From the NCBI RefSeq assembly GCF_014323705.1, contig NZ_JABVEC010000001.1:434001-498000 (forward strand): a DNA stretch of 64,000 nt. The letters run 5' to 3'. The stretch's first letter is position 1. Every line of letters starts with the position of its first letter. Of the stretch, positions 35,345-44,479 are shown piece by piece. The notes below the pieces were generated by a model. The model worked only from the letters and a program-made list of their open reading frames with translations. It did no database searches and had not been told where the DNA came from. Origin of the DNA: Actinomadura alba (GTDB taxonomy: Bacteria; Actinomycetota; Actinomycetes; Streptosporangiales; Streptosporangiaceae). The position numbers and the translations under genes were made by a program.

Positions 35345-36451
35345 TCAGCGGAGGCCGATCGGGCGGGACAGGGCGGTCTGGATCAGCCGGTCGACCAGCG
35401 CCGGGTAGTCGAGACCACTCGCCGCCCACATCTTCGGGAACGCCGAGGCCGGGGTGAAGCCCGGCATCGTGTTGATCTCGTTGAGCAGCAGCCGGCCGTC
35501 ACTGGTGTAGAAGAAATCGACCCGGGCGAGCCCTTCGCAGCCGAGCGCGTCGAACGCCCGCACCGCAAGCCGCCGGACCTCCTCGATCACCTCGGCCGGC
35601 AGCCTCGGCGGGATGTCGAGCCGGAGCCCGTCATCGAGATACTTCGCCTCGAAGTCATAGAAATCATGCCCGTCCGCCACGTTGACCTCGGACGGAAGGC
35701 TCGCCTCGGCAGGGTCGTCGCCGAGGCCCTGCAGCACGCCGCATTCGATCTCGCGCCCGTCGATCGCCGCCTCGACGATCACCTTCGGGTCGTGCTCCCG
35801 TGCCGCCTCGACCGCCGCGTCCAGGTCGCCCTCGGAGTCGACCTTGCTGATGCCCATGCTCGACCCGGCCCGGGCGGGCTTGACGAACACCGGCAGGCCG
35901 AGTTCCTTGATCTCGTCGATCACGCGCTTGCGCTCTCGTCGCCAGTCGCGCTCGGTCACCGCGACGTACGGCCCGACCGGCAGCCCCTGCCCAGCCCAGA
36001 TGACCTTCATGAAGCCCTTGTCCATGCCCGCAGCGCTGGCCAGCACCCCGGCGCCGACGTAACGGACGCCGACCAGGTCGAGCAGCCCCTGGATGGTGCC
36101 GTCCTCCCCGTACGGGCCGTGCAACAGGGGCAGGACCACATCGACCTCGCCCAGGGTGCGCGGCACCCGGCCGGGCTCGACCACCATGAGGCCACGGCCG
36201 GCCGGGTCGAACGGGAGGGCGAGCGCGGCGCCGGCGGAGTCGACCTCCGGCAGCTTGCCATCCTGGATGGACAGCCGCTGGTCCTCGGGCGCCAGCACCC
36301 AGCGGCCGTCGGTGGCGATGCCGATCGGCACGATCTCGTAGCGATCACGGTCGATCGCCGCCATGACGCTGCCGGCGGTGAGACAGGAGATGGCGTGCTC
36401 GGAGCTGCGCCCGCCGAAGACCACGGCAACGCGAATCTTGGACTCGGACAT
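35345..36451 (-). CDS. ddl: D-alanine--D-alanine ligase
   Basis: Ddl joins two D-Ala with ATP for the peptidoglycan stem. The 368-residue protein shows the ATP-grasp marks: VAVVFGGRSSEHAISCLTAG, LPLLHGPYGEDGTIQGLL, AGMDKGFMK, PVFVKPARAGSSMGISKV, EAAIDGREIECGVL and metal-binding RVDFFYTSDGRLLLNEINTM with PGFTPASAFPKM. The residue before MG in the omega-loop region and the GSSMGI motif are those of ordinary D-Ala-D-Ala enzymes; no vancomycin-resistance-type change is evident. ATG 36451 is chosen; upstream in-frame codons lack support. gpsA and plsC follow upstream on the same strand, the usual actinobacterial order. Confidence 0.95.
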   Translation of the reverse strand: MSESKIRVAVVFGGRSSEHAISCLTAGSVMAAIDRDRYEIVPIGIATDGRWVLAPEDQRLSIQDGKLPEVDSAGAALALPFDPAGRGLMVVEPGRVPRTLGEVDVVLPLLHGPYGEDGTIQGLLDLVGVRYVGAGVLASAAGMDKGFMKVIWAGQGLPVGPYVAVTERDWRRERKRVIDEIKELGLPVFVKPARAGSSMGISKVDSEGDLDAAVEAAREHDPKVIVEAAIDGREIECGVLQGLGDDPAEASLPSEVNVADGHDFYDFEAKYLDDGLRLDIPPRLPAEVIEEVRRLAVRAFDALGCEGLARVDFFYTSDGRLLLNEINTMPGFTPASAFPKMWAASGLDYPALVDRLIQTALSRPIGLR

Positions 36452-36611
36452 GGTGACCGACCTTACCGGCGATCGGCACCGATCGCCCAAGCGCGAACAT
36501 TACGGAACCCAGCGGGTGCAGAAGTGCACGCATCGTTCGCCGGTCCTTCGGCCGGGCCTCCCACCCCAACGCTCGCGGGCATCGCGCCGGCCGCCCCGTA
36601 CCGGCCGCGAC

Positions 36612-37640
36612 TCACTCGTCCACGCCGTAGCGCTCCGGTTTGGGCGAGCGCGACATCAGGAGGTAGCCGGCTTCAGAGATCGGCATCCCGTGGTGCATCA
36701 CCGCGGCGACCACCTCCGTGATCGGCATCTCCACGCTGTGCTTGCGGGCGAGCTCGAGCACGGCCTCGGACGACTTGACTCCCTCAGCCGTCTGCCTGGT
36801 CACCGCCGTGACCTGCTCCAGTGTCATACCCCGGCCGAGGTTCTCACCGAAGGTGCGGTTGCGGGAAAGCGGCGAACTGCAGGTCGCCACGAGATCACCG
36901 AGACCCGCCAGGCCCGCGAACGTGTGCTGGTCGGCGCCGAGCGCCGTGCCCAGGCGGGCGATCTCGGCGAGCCCGCGGGTGATGAGCATCGCCCGCGTGC
37001 TGTCGCCGAAGCCCAGCCCGGCCGCGATGCCGACGCACAGCGCGATGACGTTCTTCACCGCGCCGCCCAGCTCACACCCGATGACATCGGTGTTGGTGTA
37101 GACCCGGAAGTACGGGGTCATGCACGCGGCCTGCAGCCGCCGCGCGGTCTCGGCGTCGGTGCAGGCCGCCACCGAGGCCGCCGGCTGGCGCGCGGCGATC
37201 TCACGGGCGAAGTTCGGCCCGCTGATCACGGCGACGCGCTCCTGGGGCACGTCGGCGACCTCCTGGATGACCTCGGACATGCGACGGCAGGTGCCGAGCT
37301 CGATGCCCTTCATGAGGCTGACCAGCACGGCGCTCTCGGGCAGCAGCGGCTTCCACGCCGAGAGGTTCTCGCGCAGCGTCTGCGAGGGCACGGCCAGCAC
37401 GACGTAGTCGACGCCCTGGAGCGCCTCGGCCGGGTCGAGCGTCGCGCGCATCGTCTCGGGAAGCTCTACGCCCGGCAGGTAGTCGGCGTTCTCCCGCCCC
37501 TCGTTGATCGCCTTGACGATCTCGGGACGGCGGCCCCAGAGCCTGACCTCACCGCCCGCGTCGCACAGGACCTTGGCGAACACGGTGCCGAACGACCCCG
37601 ACCCCATGACCGCCGCTCTGTTGATGGTTGTGCGCGTCAC
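36612..37640 (-). CDS. gpsA: Glycerol-3-phosphate dehydrogenase [NAD(P)+]
   Basis: GpsA reduces dihydroxyacetone phosphate to glycerol-3-phosphate for phospholipids. The 342-residue protein has the NAD fold GSGSFGTVFA at the N-terminus, VVLAVPSQTLRENL, ISGPNFAREIA, the catalytic Lys in GAVKNVIAL, and GLAGLGDLVATCSSPLSRNR. GTG 37640 overlaps the plsC stop by 4 nt, coupling it to the acyltransferase that uses its product line, so lipid precursor genes are translated together. Confidence 0.96.
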   Translation of the reverse strand: MTRTTINRAAVMGSGSFGTVFAKVLCDAGGEVRLWGRRPEIVKAINEGRENADYLPGVELPETMRATLDPAEALQGVDYVVLAVPSQTLRENLSAWKPLLPESAVLVSLMKGIELGTCRRMSEVIQEVADVPQERVAVISGPNFAREIAARQPAASVAACTDAETARRLQAACMTPYFRVYTNTDVIGCELGGAVKNVIALCVGIAAGLGFGDSTRAMLITRGLAEIARLGTALGADQHTFAGLAGLGDLVATCSSPLSRNRTFGENLGRGMTLEQVTAVTRQTAEGVKSSEAVLELARKHSVEMPITEVVAAVMHHGMPISEAGYLLMSRSPKPERYGVDE

Positions 37641-38383
37641 GACGCCTGCTCTCTATCGGCTCTGGCCCGTCGCTCTTCGATCGCCTTGTGGTGGTCGTAC
37701 AACTGCTCGGGCGGCTTCTGCCCGCGCAGCTCACCGACCAGGTCGGCGATGGTCCTCATGATCATGTCAGTGGCGGCCCGCACCGTGGCCTTGTCGTCCG
37801 GCCGGTCCGCGTAGTCCGACAGGTCGATCGGCGGGCCGGCGACGACCTGCATGGTCTTGCGCGGGAACGGCCGGAACCTCTTGGTGCCGTACGGCCACAA
37901 CCGGTGCGCCCCCCAGTGTGCCACCGGGACGACCTGGGCCCCGGTCGCCAGGGCGAGCCGCGCCACCCCGGTCTGGCCGGTCATCGGCCACAACTCGGGG
38001 TCGCGGGTACATGTGCCCTCGGGATAGAAGATCAGGCACTCCCCGGCGCGCAGGGCCTCCTCGGCCTCCTTGAGCGCCTCGGCGGAATCGGCCCGATCGC
38101 GGAAGACCGGGATCTGCCCCGTTCCGCGGACGATCCGGCCGACCACCCTGGCCGTGAACAACGGGGCCTTCGCGAGGTAGACGGGGTAGCGCCCGGACTC
38201 GTACACGAAATGAGCGAGCGCCAGCGGGTCGGCCCACGACAGGTGGTTGGCGGCGATGATCACGCCGCCCTTCCGGGGGACGTTGCGCCGGCCCTTCCAG
38301 TCCCGCTTCAGCAGCGCGTAAAGCAGCGGGCGCAGGATGACGATCGACGTCTTGCGCCAGAGCGGCGAATAGTCGTGGCTCAT
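37637..38383 (-). CDS. plsC: 1-acyl-sn-glycerol-3-phosphate acyltransferase
   Basis: A 248-residue PlsC-type acyltransferase that forms phosphatidic acid. The catalytic HxxxxD motif is NHLSWAD, substrate motif YPEGTCTR and the later VVPVAHWGAHRLWPYG are clear. ATG 38383 has GGAGGA 5 nt upstream; a much longer open frame runs back under cofC and was rejected. It begins a plsC-gpsA coupled pair (GTGA overlap) and is divergent from cofC with 78 nt between. Confidence 0.93.
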   Translation of the reverse strand: MSHDYSPLWRKTSIVILRPLLYALLKRDWKGRRNVPRKGGVIIAANHLSWADPLALAHFVYESGRYPVYLAKAPLFTARVVGRIVRGTGQIPVFRDRADSAEALKEAEEALRAGECLIFYPEGTCTRDPELWPMTGQTGVARLALATGAQVVPVAHWGAHRLWPYGTKRFRPFPRKTMQVVAGPPIDLSDYADRPDDKATVRAATDMIMRTIADLVGELRGQKPPEQLYDHHKAIEERRARADREQAS

Positions 38384-38461
38384 GCCCGTCCTCCTCTTGC
38401 GATGCCCCGAGCTCGGGGTGCCCTCAAGTTTCGCGGTGCGTCCGCATAGTGTCGAGTCGCC

Positions 38462-39133
38462 ATGTCTACTGCAGCCTTCAGCGCCCCCGACCTCCGGTGG
38501 TCCCTCGTGGTCCCGGTCAAGGTCCTGGCCCGCGCCAAGTCCCGCATGTCCGCCGCAGCAGGCCCCTACCGTGAGGCGCTGGCCCTTTCGGTGGCCGCCG
38601 ACACCGTAGCGGCCGCCCTGCTGTGTGAGCACGTCGGGGCGGTCGTCGTCGTCACCGACGATCCGCTCGCCGCTAGCGAGCTCTCCGACCTCGGAGCCCG
38701 CGTCGTGTCCGACGAGCCCGACGCCGGTCTGAACCCGGCCCTGGCGCACGGCGCCGCGCTCGCCCGCGCCCTCGCCCCGGACGCCGGTGTCGGTGCGCTG
38801 TCGGCGGATCTGCCCGCGTTGCGCCCGGCCGAGCTGTCCGAGGTCCTCGGGACGGCGGCCGCGCACGGCGGGACGGCGTTCGTCCCGGACACCGCCGGGA
38901 CGGGAACGACACTCTACGTCGCATCGCCCGGAGTCGTCTTCGCACCGGCGTTCGGCCCGGACTCCCGAGCGAGGCACCGCGCTCAGGGTGCCCGCGAGCT
39001 GGCCCTGGCCGGCATCCCGAGCGTGCGCCGTGACGTGGACACCCTCGACGATCTGATCGCCGCGCTCAGCCTCGGTGCCGGTCCGCGCACGACCGCCATC
39101 GCCCCCCTCCTGCCCGCGTGCGCACCATCATGA
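38462..39133 (+). CDS. cofC: Phospholactate/phosphoenolpyruvate guanylyltransferase (F420)
   Basis: CofC/FbiD activates 2-phospholactate or, in actinobacteria, phosphoenolpyruvate with GTP in the first committed step of cofactor F420 synthesis. The 223-residue protein has VVPVKVLARAKSRM at the N-terminus, VVVVTDDPLAASE, LGARVVSDEPDAGLNPALAH, ALSADLPALRPAELSEVL and LDDLIAALSLGAGPRT. The position beside ddl/gpsA/plsC matches mycobacterial fbiD. ATG 38462 lacks a good Shine-Dalgarno; a TAGTGT box lies 9 nt upstream, so the leader is very short. Confidence 0.9.
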   Translation: MSTAAFSAPDLRWSLVVPVKVLARAKSRMSAAAGPYREALALSVAADTVAAALLCEHVGAVVVVTDDPLAASELSDLGARVVSDEPDAGLNPALAHGAALARALAPDAGVGALSADLPALRPAELSEVLGTAAAHGGTAFVPDTAGTGTTLYVASPGVVFAPAFGPDSRARHRAQGARELALAGIPSVRRDVDTLDDLIAALSLGAGPRTTAIAPLLPACAPS

Positions 39134-39157
39134 TCATGTCGTCGCCTCCTCAGCGGA

Positions 39158-39163
39158 TAGGCT
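39158..39163 (+). promoter_or_regulatory. Leaderless -10 box for the small OB-fold gene
   Basis: TAGGCT, then 7 nt, then ATG 39171 without Shine-Dalgarno. The same hexamer and spacing occur before thiD. Confidence 0.5.
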
Positions 39164-39170
39164 GACCGTC

Positions 39171-39398
39171 ATGCAGGGAACGGTGCGCACCTACGACGCC
39201 GCGACGCGGTCGGGCAGCGTTCTGCTCGATGACGGCACCCGGCTCGACTTCGACGCCACGGCCTTCGAGGCGGGCGGACTGCGGATGTTGCGGTTCGGCC
39301 AGCGGGTCAACCTCGCCGTGGAATCGGCCCCGGACGGCGACCGGATCTCGGTGATCACCCTGTCGACGTTTCCCCTGCCCGCCCCGCCCTCGGGCTGA
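39171..39398 (+). CDS. Small cold-shock-domain-like protein
   Basis: A 75-residue protein reading like a compact OB/cold-shock domain: GTVRTYDAATRSGSVLLDDG, then LDFDATAF and LRFGQRVNLAVE, which follow the beta1-beta5 pattern of CspA, but the RNP aromatic residues (KWFN, FGFI) are not conserved. RNA binding is therefore uncertain. The start ATG 39171 appears leaderless. It is convergent with hup and shares a very strong hairpin with it. Confidence 0.65.
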   Translation: MQGTVRTYDAATRSGSVLLDDGTRLDFDATAFEAGGLRMLRFGQRVNLAVESAPDGDRISVITLSTFPLPAPPSG

Positions 39399-39402
39399 AT
39401 GC

Positions 39403-39448
39403 CGCGACGCCCGGTGGCCGTGCGTCAGCACGGCCACCGGGCGTCGCG
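39403..39448. terminator. 21-bp perfect hairpin, bidirectional terminator
   Basis: Arms 39403-39423 and 39428-39448 are perfectly complementary over 21 nt (starting CGCGACGCCCGGTGG) with loop GTCA, filling the gap between the convergent OB-fold and hup genes. Confidence 0.85.
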
Positions 39449-39456
39449 ACGATTGA

Positions 39457-39735
39457 CTAGTGCTTGCCGCCGACCAGGTTCTTGAAATCGGCACCGGGCT
39501 TGAACTTCGGCACCGATGTCGCAGGGACCTGGATGGCCTTGCCTGTTGCCGGGTTACGAGCCGTTCGGGCAGGCCGATCGGCCTTCTCGAACGAACCGAA
39601 CCCGGTGATGGCGACTTTCTCTCCCTTGGCGACCGCCGCCTGGATGGTCTCCAAGATGGCGTCGACAGCCTCGGATGCGGCCTTCTTGCTCCCCAGCCGC
39701 TCGGAGATCGCGTCGACCAGCTCGCGCTTGTTCAT
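39457..39735 (-). CDS. hup: DNA-binding protein HU
   Basis: A 92-residue histone-like HU protein: MNKRELVDAISERLGSKKAA, then VAKGEKVAITGFGSF and the DNA-contact arm RPARTARNPATGKAI. It lacks the long Lys/Ala-rich tail of the second actinobacterial HU (HupS/HupB type), so it is the short HupA-like form. ATG 39735 has GGAGGA 8 nt upstream. It is placed before leuD/leuC as in Streptomyces. Confidence 0.96.
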   Translation of the reverse strand: MNKRELVDAISERLGSKKAASEAVDAILETIQAAVAKGEKVAITGFGSFEKADRPARTARNPATGKAIQVPATSVPKFKPGADFKNLVGGKH

Positions 39736-39923
39736 TGGGATACTCCTCCAGTTCCCCCTTGCCCCGACGAAACTAGGGGACCCACGACGCCTGCACAATC
39801 ACCTGCAAGCAATAGTTGCCGTGTCGTAGGCGATTTCCTTGCCCCCACCCCGTTTCCACAGGCTCTATGGCCTGGACGGATGCCTACAAAACATCCCAAG
39901 GCCGGTGGTATCGGTGACAAGCG

Positions 39924-40268
39924 TCACTCTGCCGTTCGGCCGCCCTCGCCCGGCCCCCCGGACCCCCCGTCGGGCCTGCGCCGCAGCTCGCGCGCTTCCC
40001 CTCCGTCCGGCGGGTACGAGGACCCGTGCTCCCGCTCCAGATCGGCCACAAAGGTCACCAGGCGGCGATCGGCGAGTTGCGGATCGCGCTTGGCGAGGTC
40101 GGTGATGATGAGCAGGTGCCGAATCAGTCGCCGCCGGTCGTCCGCGGGAAGCGGAGCGACCAGACGGTGGGCGTCGCGGAGCCGATGGGCCAGCGCGGTC
40201 AGCACGGGGTCGTCCCACTCCGGCCCCGCCCAGCCCGGCTCGCCCGGCCGGGGGCGCGGCGCGCTCAC
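39924..40268 (-). CDS. Hypothetical helical protein near leuD
   Basis: A 114-residue soluble protein with a helical middle (PVLTALAHRLRDAHRLVAPL, DDRRRLIRHLLIITDLAKRD) and a disordered Gly/Arg-rich tail. GTG 40268 has GAGGTGA 5 nt upstream. A small protein at this place between leuD and hup is seen in related genomes, as far as I recall; no function is known. It follows leuD after 43 nt on the same strand and is probably co-transcribed. Confidence 0.65.
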   Translation of the reverse strand: MSAPRPRPGEPGWAGPEWDDPVLTALAHRLRDAHRLVAPLPADDRRRLIRHLLIITDLAKRDPQLADRRLVTFVADLEREHGSSYPPDGGEARELRRRPDGGSGGPGEGGRTAE

Positions 40269-40311
40269 GCGGCGCTCACCTCGCCGCCGGCCGGACGGAT
40301 CGCCTCGACGA

Positions 40312-40902
40312 TCACGCCGTGACGGGCAGCCAGGAGGAACGGCCCTGCTCGAACGAGGCGATGGCGTCGGCGTGGCGGAGCGTGAGCCCGATGTCGTCGA
40401 GGCCCTCCAGGAGCCGCCAGCGGGTGTAGTCGTCGATCTCGAAGGACAGCACGCCGCCGTCGTCACAGCGCAGCTCGCGCCGGTCCAGGTCGACGGTGAA
40501 CTCCTTGGCCGGATCGGCCTCGATCTTGCCCTGCATGCGCTCGACGTCGGCCTCGGGGAGCTGGATCGGCAGCAGGCCCATCTTGGTGGCGTTGTTACGG
40601 AAGATGTCTCCGAAGCGGGCTGCGACGACGGCGCGGAAACCGTACTGCTGCAGCGCCCAGACGGCGTGCTCGCGGGAGGAACCGGTACCGAAGTCCGGGC
40701 CGGCCACCAGGATGCTCGCCCCGGCGTAGGCGGGGTCGTTCAGCACGAAGGACGGGTCCTCGCGCCACGCGGCGAACAGCCCCTTCTCGAAACCGGTGCG
40801 GCTGACCTGCTTGAGCCAGACCGCCGGGATGATCTGGTCGGTGTCGACATTGCTGCGCCGCAGCGGTACCGCGCGGCCGGTGTGGACGGTGAACGCTTCC
40901 AT
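40312..40902 (-). CDS. leuD: 3-isopropylmalate dehydratase small subunit
   Basis: LeuD and LeuC isomerise 2- to 3-isopropylmalate in leucine synthesis. The 196-residue small subunit has [39 protein letters not shown] and [20 protein letters not shown], which shape substrate specificity. ATG 40902 starts 9 nt after the leuC stop with AAGGGAAG before it, so the two are one operon. The same enzyme can serve citraconate-type steps after citramalate synthase. Confidence 0.97.
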   Translation of the reverse strand: MEAFTVHTGRAVPLRRSNVDTDQIIPAVWLKQVSRTGFEKGLFAAWREDPSFVLNDPAYAGASILVAGPDFGTGSSREHAVWALQQYGFRAVVAARFGDIFRNNATKMGLLPIQLPEADVERMQGKIEADPAKEFTVDLDRRELRCDDGGVLSFEIDDYTRWRLLEGLDDIGLTLRHADAIASFEQGRSSWLPVTA

Positions 40903-40911
40903 GATCTTCCC

Positions 40912-42309
<1,398 letters not shown>

Positions 42310-42368
42310 CGCTCCACCTCATCCGTTGCTTCCCGGCGCGGCCCTGCGCCGTCCGACTTCGATTTGCA

Positions 42369-42383
42369 TCTCAGAATCCGAGA
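42369..42383. promoter_or_regulatory. Candidate NdgR operator
   Basis: TCTC-AGAATCC-GAGA is an inverted repeat 16 nt before the ndgR start codon and within the leuC promoter region, the place where NdgR/LeuR-type IclR proteins bind in Streptomyces. Confidence 0.5.
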
Positions 42384-42398
42384 CGGCAATATCGAGGT

Positions 42399-43118
42399 AT
42401 GGACAACTCTAGCGGAGTCGGCGTTCTCGACAAAGCGGTTCTCGTTCTGAACACGCTGGAAGCCGGTCCGGCCTCGCTCGCGCAGCTCGTGCAGACCACC
42501 GGACTCGCGCGCCCGACCGCCCACCGGCTCGCCGTCGCGCTGGAGCACCACCGCCTGGTCCACCGGGACACCCAGGGCCGTTTCATCCTCGGCCCCCGGC
42601 TGGCCGAGCTCGCGGTCGCGGCCGGCGAGGACCGGCTGCTGGCGATCGCCCAGCCCATCCTGACGCAGCTGCGGGACCTCACGGGCGAGAGCGCCCAGCT
42701 GTACCGGCGGCAGGGTGACGTGCGGGTGTGCGTGGCGGCGGCCGAGCGCATGAGCGGGCTGCGCGACACCGTGCCGGTCGGCAGCGCGCTGCCGATGACC
42801 GCCGGCTCGGCCGCCCAGATCCTGCTGGCCTGGGAGGAGCCCGACCGGCTGCACCGCGGCCTGCGCGGGGCGAAGTTCGAGGCCACCACCCTGGCGTCGG
42901 TACGGCGCCGCGGGTGGGCGCAGAGCGTCGGTGAACGCGAGTCGGGGGTCGCGTCGGTCTCGGCCCCGATCCGCGGCGCGGGTGGCCGGGTGATCGCCGC
43001 CGTGTCGGTGTCGGGGCCGATCGAGCGGCTGACCCGCTCGCCCGGCCGCCAGCACGCGCATCCGGTGACGGCCGCCGCCGACAAGATCTCCGACTCGATG
43101 CGGCGTACCACCGGCTGA
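42399..43118 (+). CDS. ndgR: IclR family regulator (NdgR-like)
   Basis: A 239-residue regulator with winged helix (GVLDKAVLVLNTLEAGPASL, TGLARPTAHRLAVALEHHRL) and IclR effector domain (LTGESAQLYRRQGDVRVCVA, GSALPMTAGSAAQILLAWEE, ASVSAPIRGAGGRVIAAVSV). Its divergence from leuCD identifies it as the NdgR/AreB orthologue, which controls leucine and other amino acid genes in Streptomyces. ATG 42399 gives the standard start; GAGGT is only 1-2 nt away, and CAATAT lies 6 nt before it, so a leaderless mRNA is likely. Confidence 0.92.
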   Translation: MDNSSGVGVLDKAVLVLNTLEAGPASLAQLVQTTGLARPTAHRLAVALEHHRLVHRDTQGRFILGPRLAELAVAAGEDRLLAIAQPILTQLRDLTGESAQLYRRQGDVRVCVAAAERMSGLRDTVPVGSALPMTAGSAAQILLAWEEPDRLHRGLRGAKFEATTLASVRRRGWAQSVGERESGVASVSAPIRGAGGRVIAAVSVSGPIERLTRSPGRQHAHPVTAAADKISDSMRRTTG

Positions 43119-43138
43119 GCCCTCGGCCGGCGGCCCGG

Positions 43139-43546
43139 TCAGGAACTCAGGCCACGCCGCACGAGCGCGCGGTACCAGTCGGCGAAACGGGCCCGCATCA
43201 TGGCCATCTGGATGGCGTCGAGGCCGTGCCGGGCGAACTCGGCGTCGGGCAGGTGCGGCAGTTCCGCCAGTGCCCCGGCGAACAGGAAGGGGTCGTAGGC
43301 CGGGCCGCGGGCGCACATCAGCTCGATCAGCCGGTCCCGGGTGTAACCCCGGTCTCGCAGGGCGAGATAGACCCCGGTGAAGTCCTCGGGCCGGCCCCGG
43401 TCGAAGAGGGCCGCCATGGCGTCGGCCGCCGCGTCGTCACGGGCGCGCGGGCGTCCGAGCCGGGTCTCACCGGCCAGGGGGTCGTGGTCGCGCTGCTCGC
43501 TCACCGGGGCGTCGCCACCGGAACCGGTCGTATCGAAAGAGGCCAT
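43139..43546 (-). CDS. Hypothetical protein
   Basis: I do not recognise this 136-residue soluble protein. After a polar N-terminus it is helical: DDAAADAMAALFDRGRPEDF, LRDRGYTRDRLIELMCAR, FARHGLDAIQMAMMRARF. ATG 43546 and GTG 43594 are both possible starts, neither with a clear Shine-Dalgarno. Codon bias is strong and typical for the genome. It is convergent with ndgR and downstream of a MerR gene, 212 nt away. Confidence 0.5.
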   Translation of the reverse strand: MASFDTTGSGGDAPVSEQRDHDPLAGETRLGRPRARDDAAADAMAALFDRGRPEDFTGVYLALRDRGYTRDRLIELMCARGPAYDPFLFAGALAELPHLPDAEFARHGLDAIQMAMMRARFADWYRALVRRGLSS

Positions 43547-43758
43547 GCGGACGCGTCTTCCCACTCGTGCCGGGGCGGGGCCCGGCGCCGTCACGAAGCG
43601 GCCGTGAAGGAACGATCTGGTCGGGCACCCGGCTGGCCACCGCCACCCGCAGACCTGTGTGAGACGTACCGCGTCACCGAAGGTAGCCGAATGACCACGC
43701 CCGTGGCATTCCTTTCCGAGATTGCCCGGTCTTCGCGTCGCCCGCGGGCGTGCCGCCG

Positions 43759-44385
43759 CTATCCGAGCCGGCGGGCCGACTCGTGTTCTCGGGCGAGCCG
43801 GTGCAGGGCGAGCAGCACCTGCTCGTACAGCACGGTGGTCACGAGCGTGCGGTGGATGGCCCGGGTGCGGGGCTCGTCGGTCGAGAGGCCGCCGGCCTCG
43901 TGCTCGCCCAGGCTCATGGCCGCCTCGATGTAGGGGCGCAGTTCGGTGAGCACCACGGGGAAGCCGAGTTTGCGCAGGGCCACGAAGGTCTGGGCCAGCA
44001 GGTCACGGGCGGGCGCGTCGGCGGTGACCCGCCAGCCGAGCTCGGCGATCAGCGCGTCGACGTCCGCCCGCGCGGCCCGCCATTGCGGGTCGTCGGCCGG
44101 GGCGTCGACATGCGGGCCGAGGGCGTACTGCACCGTTCCCAGCAGCTCGTGCAGGCCGACCTCCGGCTCGTCGGCGGCGGCGATGATCCGCTTGATCGCG
44201 AACACCGGAAGATCACCAACCTCCCGCATCGCGCGGATGAGCCGCAGCCGCTCCAGGTGACCGTCGCCGTACTCCGCGCGCGTCGCGCCGGTGGCCGCGC
44301 CCTTCGGCATCAGCCCCTCACGCAGATAGAACTTGATCGTCTGTACGGTCAGGCCGCTCCGATCACTGAGTTCAGAGATCTTCAT
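43759..44385 (-). CDS. MerR family transcriptional regulator
   Basis: A 208-residue MerR protein: N-terminal winged helix MKISELSDRSGLTVQTIKFY with LREGLMPKG wing, then the coiled dimerisation helix and a C-terminal helical domain of about 110 residues with no metal-binding Cys. Such long C-termini bind organic effectors. ATG 44385 follows AAGGGGG with 5 nt spacing. Upstream of the gene lie nested palindromes made of GGATA/TATCC, probably its operator. No drug or metal gene is adjacent, so the target may be its own promoter plus distant genes. Confidence 0.9.
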   Translation of the reverse strand: MKISELSDRSGLTVQTIKFYLREGLMPKGAATGATRAEYGDGHLERLRLIRAMREVGDLPVFAIKRIIAAADEPEVGLHELLGTVQYALGPHVDAPADDPQWRAARADVDALIAELGWRVTADAPARDLLAQTFVALRKLGFPVVLTELRPYIEAAMSLGEHEAGGLSTDEPRTRAIHRTLVTTVLYEQVLLALHRLAREHESARRLG

Positions 44386-44401
44386 CCGCACCCCCTTGAC
44401 T

Positions 44402-44444
44402 GGATACTAGCGATATCCAACTATTGGATAGTGTTGATATCCAA
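44402..44444. promoter_or_regulatory. Nested GGATA palindromes upstream of merR gene
   Basis: GGATA (44402) pairs with TATCC (44414); TATCCAA (44414) pairs with TTGGATA (44424); that TTGGATA pairs with TATCCAA (44438). Four half-sites spaced by 7, 3 and 7 nt in an AT-rich patch 16 nt before the MerR start form a plausible multi-dimer operator. Confidence 0.7.
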
Positions 44445-44479
44445 GGATGCCCCCCATCCGGTTCACGGCCGTCAGCGCA

